A stretch of 10,549 nucleotides of DNA, taken from Eutrophocola sp049446715 (lineage in GTDB: Bacteria; Pseudomonadota; Gammaproteobacteria; Pseudomonadales; Pseudohongiellaceae). The stretch covers positions 1-10,549 of the forward strand of contig JBMTQX010000082.1 of NCBI GenBank assembly GCA_049446715.1, in the 5' to 3' direction. Below the pieces are notes generated by a model that ran no database searches, was not told where the DNA came from, and worked only from the letters and a program-made list of their open reading frames with translations. Made by a program: the position numbers and the translations under genes. Positions 7,211 through 10,549 of the stretch are shown piece after piece (positions within the stretch are counted from its first letter, which is position 1; each line of letters opens with the position of its first letter).

Positions 7211-7693
7211 TTACCGCAACACTACCGACGCGTCTTCGTCGCCATCCTTGCCGGCATTGTCGCAGTTTTCTGGCAGATAGCGCTGCGGCAGGGCTTTCTC
7301 GCCGCTGTCCGGCAGGCAGTCCCAGAAGATGGCACCGTCATCCTGGGCGCGGGCCACCAGCAAATACGCCGTTTCAATGTCTTCGAAGCGGCGGCCAAAA
7401 TCGGTCAGCTTGACCTGGCCAATGTCATGGGCCTGACCATCGTGCCAATCAGCAAAGCCGCCATCATCAACCTGGCGAATCCGGATGACGCCGATCCTGC
7501 AGCCAACCAGGATGATGCCAATAACCCGGTAGATGCCGCGGCTGTGTTCATTGATGTTGATGGCAACGCATGGAACGTGGTCGGCCAGGCGACGCTGGAG
7601 CAGGTACAGAACACGCTCCGTGAACCGTTTCCTAACCTGCTGGCGCCCGATCCGGCGAGTCCCAACTAACCCACTTGAGTTCAGACCAAACAA
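7211..7693 (-). CDS. Uncertain open frame, minus strand (alternative to the plus-strand frame)
   Basis: The minus strand is open for 160 codons from a TTG at 7693 to TAA at 7211. I recognise no family. The half nearest the stop (about 7211-7426) is protein-like: FEDIETAYLLVARAQDDG, IFWDCLP and an acidic tail, with few rare codons; on the plus strand the same triplets would include ATA and CGA. The half nearest the start is less convincing, rich in GTT, AGG and GGG, and the TTG lies in a probable terminator hairpin, so it is a poor start. The triplets align exactly with those of the plus-strand frame, so both strands inherit the same RNY codon pattern and only one, or neither, need be real. 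It may be the tail of a broken gene. Confidence 0.3.
   Translation of the reverse strand: MFGLNSSGLVGTRRIGRQQVRKRFTERVLYLLQRRLADHVPCVAININEHSRGIYRVIGIILVGCRIGVIRIRQVDDGGFADWHDGQAHDIGQVKLTDFGRRFEDIETAYLLVARAQDDGAIFWDCLPDSGEKALPQRYLPENCDNAGKDGDEDASVVLR
7427..7669 (+). CDS. Uncertain small open frame, plus strand
   Basis: Eighty codons from ATG at 7427 to TAA at 7669, no recognised family. Codons match the highly expressed style of the neighbours (many CTG, GCC, AAC, CAG, CCG). The text is soluble and acidic, with FIDVDGNAWNVVG and a proline-rich end. The frame is open further upstream to 7190 with a hydrophobic VFVAILAGIVAVFW stretch, but there is no ATG, GTG or TTG there. No ribosome site precedes 7427. 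It would converge on the permease gene with a hairpin between them. It is exclusive with the minus-strand reading of the same triplets. Confidence 0.3.
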   Translation: MGLTIVPISKAAIINLANPDDADPAANQDDANNPVDAAAVFIDVDGNAWNVVGQATLEQVQNTLREPFPNLLAPDPASPN

Positions 7694-7721
7694 AAAACCA
7701 GTCTACTGCCTGATTTTTTTG
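7691..7721. terminator. Possible bidirectional terminator after the permease gene
   Basis: CAAAAAACCAG (7691-7701) and CTGATTTTTTTG (7710-7721) are near-complementary around an 8-base loop, giving an A-tract on one side and a T-tract on the other. It lies 27 bases past the permease stop (minus) and 21 past the plus-strand frame's stop. The stem is AT-rich, so termination efficiency is doubtful. Confidence 0.45.
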
Positions 7722-7748
7722 CCTGTTATTCAAACCCGGCCATGGCAA

Positions 7749-9125
7749 TCAAATCAGGCCTGCGCTCCACATGCTGCACACCACCAGAAAGGACACCAGC
7801 CCACCGACCAGGGTGGCGCCGCCATAGCTGAATACAGCATCGGCGACAGACAGCCTGGTGAGTGAGGTGCAGATCCAGAAGTAGCTGGAATTGACGTACT
7901 TGATGATCACCGAGCCGCTGGCGCCGGAGAGCATGGCGGCTTCCGGACTCAGGCCCAGTGTGCCCAGCATGGGCGCGGACAGGGAGGCGGCCGTGATCAC
8001 GCCGACCGTGGTGGAGCCGGTAATCATGTTACCGATGATACCGAGCACGAACGGCAGCAGGATGGCCGGCAAACCATAGTCGGCAAACAGTGTGGCAATG
8101 TAGTCCACCGCCGGCGTGCCACGCAGGATCGCGGACAGTGAACCGCCCAGCCCGGTCACTACGAGGATCATGGCGGAGGTGCGCAGACCGTCTTCCACCC
8201 ATTTGTCTTTGGCCTTCTCTCGCGCATCCGCGGTGGTGATATTGCGGTAGGCGAGCCACACGCCAATGCTCAGTGCCACCACCGGCCAGCCCAGGTAGCC
8301 GAAAATGGTGCGCAGCCAGGTGCCTTCGGCCAGGGTCAGGTTGACGATACTTTGCATGCCGATGAGGATGATGGGAATCACGATGGGCATATAGGAACTC
8401 AGGGTGGACGGCAACTCATCGATGTCAGCGTCCCCGAGGTCTTTCTCGATGCTGATGTTGTCGAATTCCTCGGAGGCCTGCGTCTTGATACGCGGGCCGG
8501 CAAAGTACACGCCCCATGCCCAGCAGGCGATGCTGCCGGCCAGACAGGCGATGCCGCCGGCGATGATGGTCTTGCCGATATCCGCCCCAACAAGTGCAGC
8601 CGCCGCAAGCGGGCCGGGCGTGGGCGGTACGATGGCATGGGTCAGCTGGAGCGCCCCCACCAGGCCGGTGGACATCACCGCAATACCAACACTCATCGCA
8701 CGCGCCGAGGAATGCACCAGCGGGTTGAGAATGACGAAGGCGACATCAGAGAAAATGGCGATTCCGATGATGAAACCGGTGAGGGTCAGGGCTAGTGGCA
8801 TGCGCGTCTTGCCGACCAGATTGACCATGGAACGGGTGATGACCTGGATGGCCCCGGTGTGCTTGAGCGCCTCGGCAATGATGGAGCCGAGCACGATGAC
8901 CACGCCGATACCGCCGAGGGTGTTGCCGAAACCGGATTCAAAGGCGTCGATGAAATTGTTTTGTTGAATGCCAGGCAGAATGCCGAAAAGCATGATGGGC
9001 AACAGTAATGCGAAGAACACGTGCCACTTCCAGCGCGCAATGAGGAACAGCAACAGGAATATGACCACCGCAAACCCGGACAGGGAGATGGCGGCGCTGG
9101 TGTTGACGGCGGTGGTTGGATCCAA
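7749..9125 (-). CDS. GntP-family sugar-acid permease
   Basis: A 458-residue, very hydrophobic inner-membrane protein of about 12 or more segments, the normal length for gluconate:H+ symporters (GntP family). Family signatures are HAIVPPTPGPLAAAALVGAD (163-182), GIIGNMITGSTTVGVITAASLSAP (about 362-385) and KYVNSSYFWI (409-418). A hydrophilic acidic loop lies at about 210-243 (KTQASEEFDNIS...). The start is TTG at 9125: a stop lies 8 codons upstream, and AAGGGG precedes the TTG by 7 bases. The sugar acid cannot be fixed from sequence; gluconate, glycerate or other aldonates are candidates. The upstream gene on the same strand encodes a lactonase-like protein, consistent with import of its product, but the REP pair and 107-base gap between them argue that they may be separate transcripts. 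Confidence 0.93.
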   Translation of the reverse strand: MDPTTAVNTSAAISLSGFAVVIFLLLFLIARWKWHVFFALLLPIMLFGILPGIQQNNFIDAFESGFGNTLGGIGVVIVLGSIIAEALKHTGAIQVITRSMVNLVGKTRMPLALTLTGFIIGIAIFSDVAFVILNPLVHSSARAMSVGIAVMSTGLVGALQLTHAIVPPTPGPLAAAALVGADIGKTIIAGGIACLAGSIACWAWGVYFAGPRIKTQASEEFDNISIEKDLGDADIDELPSTLSSYMPIVIPIILIGMQSIVNLTLAEGTWLRTIFGYLGWPVVALSIGVWLAYRNITTADAREKAKDKWVEDGLRTSAMILVVTGLGGSLSAILRGTPAVDYIATLFADYGLPAILLPFVLGIIGNMITGSTTVGVITAASLSAPMLGTLGLSPEAAMLSGASGSVIIKYVNSSYFWICTSLTRLSVADAVFSYGGATLVGGLVSFLVVCSMWSAGLI

Positions 9126-9132
9126 GTCTGAG

Positions 9133-9138
9133 CCCCTT
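9133..9138 (-). promoter_or_regulatory. Ribosome-binding site supporting a TTG start of the permease
   Basis: Minus-strand AAGGGG is separated from the TTG at 9125 by 7 bases, ideal spacing. No ATG or GTG is available nearby in frame. Confidence 0.7.
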
Positions 9139-9153
9139 TTTTATTGTTTTTTT

Positions 9154-9217
9154 GTTCGCGACTGAAGCCGCTCCTACTGATATGTCGAAACCCGTAGGCG
9201 CGGCTTCAGCCGCGAAC
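9154..9217. repeat. Head-to-head REP pair (BIME-like), copies 3 and 4
   Basis: Copy 3 (9154-9177) reads on the minus strand and copy 4 (9194-9217) on the plus strand. Both have GTAG heads facing each other across 16 bases, and each ends in CGCGAAC. The outer ends are complementary (GTTCGCG / CGCGAAC), so the unit can fold as two hairpins or one long one. It lies between the lactonase stop (9233) and the permease, where it could stop transcription or protect the mRNA 3' end. Confidence 0.85.
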
Positions 9218-9232
9218 ATATGTGGATGGTGA

Positions 9233-10303
9233 TTACTTGGCCCGGCCCTGGTACCCGGGCGTCAACACCGGAATGCCGACGATGCCGTTGCGCGCCGCCT
9301 GGGTGCCCCAGGTGCCGTAGAAGACGATGCCGTACAACGTCTTCTTGTCTTCGCCGCCGAAGAATACGCCATGCATGCCGCGCGGGCCCGGAATGGAACC
9401 GAGGAAGGTGCCGTCGGGGGCGAACACATCCGCCGACTGGCCGGTGGCGACGTAGAGCCGCCCTTCATCATCTACCGCGGCGCCATCGCCGCCGGTACCG
9501 CCCTGCAGCATGCCGAAGATGCGCTGGTTGGCCAATGAGCCGTCAGCCTGCACATCGAAGGCCACTACCTCGGCGCCGTTGGTGGCGTAAAGCACGCTTT
9601 CATCCGGACTCAGAATAATGCCGTTGGCGGCCGGGACTGCGCCGAATTTTGTGACGTTGCCAGCCGGGTCAGCCTGAAACACGCCACTGCCTGTAACCGA
9701 GAAATAGACACTGCCGTTGGCAGCGGCGACGAGGTCGTTCATCACGCCACCAACACATTCCAGGGGTTCGCCGTTTATCGTATCGGCCAATGTCCTGCGC
9801 TCCGGTTCCAGCTGCAGGATGCCGGTGCCGATACCACGGGTGGCCACGAACAGTTCGCCGTTTTTGTTGCGCGAGACGGCGCCGGCGGTGTTGATATCCG
9901 CGTAGAGTATTTCTGCCAGGCCGGTGGCGGGATCCAGCTGCATGACATTACCGGCATCGTTGTTGGCAAAGATCACGGTGCCGTTGTCCGCGGCGATGGG
10001 ACCATCGGCATTGTTGCCCTGCCAGCGCCAGACGATGTCCCAGGTTTTGCCATGCTCGATCACGCCGGCAATGGCTGTCGAAAATGGCAGCGTGGGAAAT
10101 GGCGGGGTTTTGGCATCCTGGGCACCGCCGCCAATGCGGAAGGCGGCAGGCGCTGTACTGCACTGGCTGACCACGTCCTGATAAGCCGGGTCCTGCCAGG
10201 CCTGCAGGTGATTGCCGCGATCAAACGCGGAAGCGGGTTGCTGGGCGCTGGCTGCAGAAGCCAGACCGGTGAGTGCAAGCACCAGAGTGAGTCCGGTTTT
10301 CAT
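9233..10303 (-). CDS. Secreted SMP-30/gluconolactonase-like beta-propeller protein
   Basis: A 356-residue protein with an N-terminal signal peptide (MKTGLTLVLALTGLASAASA, cleavage about residue 20), so it acts in the periplasm. The rest is built of repeated strands typical of the six-bladed SMP-30/gluconolactonase/LRE fold. Family positions are recognisable as VMNDLVAAANGSVYF (188-201; N189 in the NDL motif), PAANGIILSPDESVLYATN (224-242) and GGDGAAVDDEGRLYVAT (271-287; D273), which hold the metal-binding Asn/Asp of lactonases. I did not identify the N-terminal Glu ligand with certainty, so catalysis is likely rather than proved. The ATG at 10303 follows AAGGGGG at good spacing. It precedes the permease on the same strand: lactone hydrolysis outside, acid uptake inside, is a plausible joint role. 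Confidence 0.85.
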   Translation of the reverse strand: MKTGLTLVLALTGLASAASAQQPASAFDRGNHLQAWQDPAYQDVVSQCSTAPAAFRIGGGAQDAKTPPFPTLPFSTAIAGVIEHGKTWDIVWRWQGNNADGPIAADNGTVIFANNDAGNVMQLDPATGLAEILYADINTAGAVSRNKNGELFVATRGIGTGILQLEPERRTLADTINGEPLECVGGVMNDLVAAANGSVYFSVTGSGVFQADPAGNVTKFGAVPAANGIILSPDESVLYATNGAEVVAFDVQADGSLANQRIFGMLQGGTGGDGAAVDDEGRLYVATGQSADVFAPDGTFLGSIPGPRGMHGVFFGGEDKKTLYGIVFYGTWGTQAARNGIVGIPVLTPGYQGRAK

Positions 10304-10338
10304 GGTATCCCCCTTGTCGTTATTGTTGGTTTTTGACT

Positions 10339-10462
10339 TTTCACGGCTAAAGCCGTTCTTGAGAGGCGTCTTTGCGCCCTGGTTATTGCCGTCATTGTAG
10401 TTCGCGGCTAACGCCGCTCCTACGGTCCTTGATATCGGGTAGGAGCGACCTTAGCCGCGAAT
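10339..10462. repeat. REP cluster: copies 5, 6 and 7
   Basis: Copy 5 (10339-10362, minus orientation) is diverged (ACGGCTAAAGCCGT stem, lost GTAG head). Copy 6 (10400-10423, minus) has GTAG plus GAGCGGCGTTAGCCGCGAAC. Copy 7 (10439-10462, plus) has GTAG plus GAGCGACCTTAGCCGCGAA. Copies 6 and 7 are head-to-head, 15 bases apart, like the pair at 9154-9217. Copies 5 and 6 are spaced by 61 bases, close to the 60 of copies 1 and 2. They lie upstream of the lactonase gene. Confidence 0.85.
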
Positions 10463-10480
10463 TGTGCGATGTCTTGCTGT

Positions 10481-10510
10481 GTCGGATGGCGCGCTGCGCC
10501 CTTATCCGAC
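10481..10510. repeat. Second, unrelated palindrome (GTCGGAT type)
   Basis: Outer arms GTCGGAT (10481-10487) and ATCCGAC (10504-10510) enclose an inner GGCGC-GCT-GCGCC stem. The sequence differs from the GTAG-type REPs and resembles dispersed extragenic palindromes seen in other gammaproteobacteria. The remainder to 10549 shows no gene. Confidence 0.7.
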
Positions 10511-10549
10511 CTACCTTTTGTCCTTTTCCTTGCGGCAAACGGCCTGCGG

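Noticed and set aside
8352..8967. Long open frames antisense to the permease
   Set aside because: Antisense of conserved GntP signatures; no independent start signals or domains.
7061..10462. CRISPR array formed by the repeated hairpins
   Set aside because: Repeats alternate orientation, are scattered between genes and lack uniform spacers; they fit REP elements.

Overview
The window looks like a piece of a gammaproteobacterial chromosome, probably a marine or other aquatic lineage. This is an inference from three things: the protein families, the many GTAG-headed REP hairpins, and an IS200-like REP-associated (RAYT) transposase remnant. There are no rRNA, tRNA, CRISPR or phage genes. Almost every intact gene is on the minus strand.

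Layout. (1) 1-869: a SAM-dependent methyltransferase, minus strand, cut by the window edge. (2) 1080-3873: a decayed photolyase neighbourhood. An intact FeS-type cryptochrome/photolyase (1684-3249, minus) is followed 4 bases later by the wreck of a lipoprotein-like FAD oxidoreductase of the D-amino-acid-oxidase family (1080-1679). On the other side of a 95-base divergent promoter region lie a broken DUF3429 membrane protein (3345-3781, plus) and, overlapping its end, a 31-residue stump of a DCC-family (DUF393) thiol-disulfide protein (3778-3873). (3) 3878-4713: a dead RAYT-like element with 20-base inverted ends (19 of 20 match); its transposase carries two frameshifts and a stop. It abuts the DCC stump. 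(4) 4731-6968: a complete Tat-exported molybdopterin-binding large subunit resembling isoquinoline 1-oxidoreductase beta, with no Fe-S partner gene in view. (5) 7023-7748: REP hairpins, a stretch with open frames on both strands in mirror phase, and a possible terminator. (6) 7749-10303: a GntP-family permease and a secreted SMP-30/gluconolactonase-like protein, both minus strand, separated by a head-to-head REP pair. (7) 10304-10549: more REP hairpins and a different palindrome.

How the genes may work together. The photolyase set looks like a once light- or flavin-related module in which only the DNA-repair enzyme survives, while all three visible partners are broken. The lactonase-like protein in the periplasm and the GntP permease in the inner membrane could hydrolyse an aldonolactone and import the acid; this is inferred from adjacency and family. 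The molybdenum hydroxylase subunit would need a 2Fe-2S partner encoded elsewhere. I see no clear new defence or mobile system. The most informative signals are the pseudogene cluster around the photolyase, the REP architecture with GTAG heads, and the mirror-phase open frames at 7190-7693.
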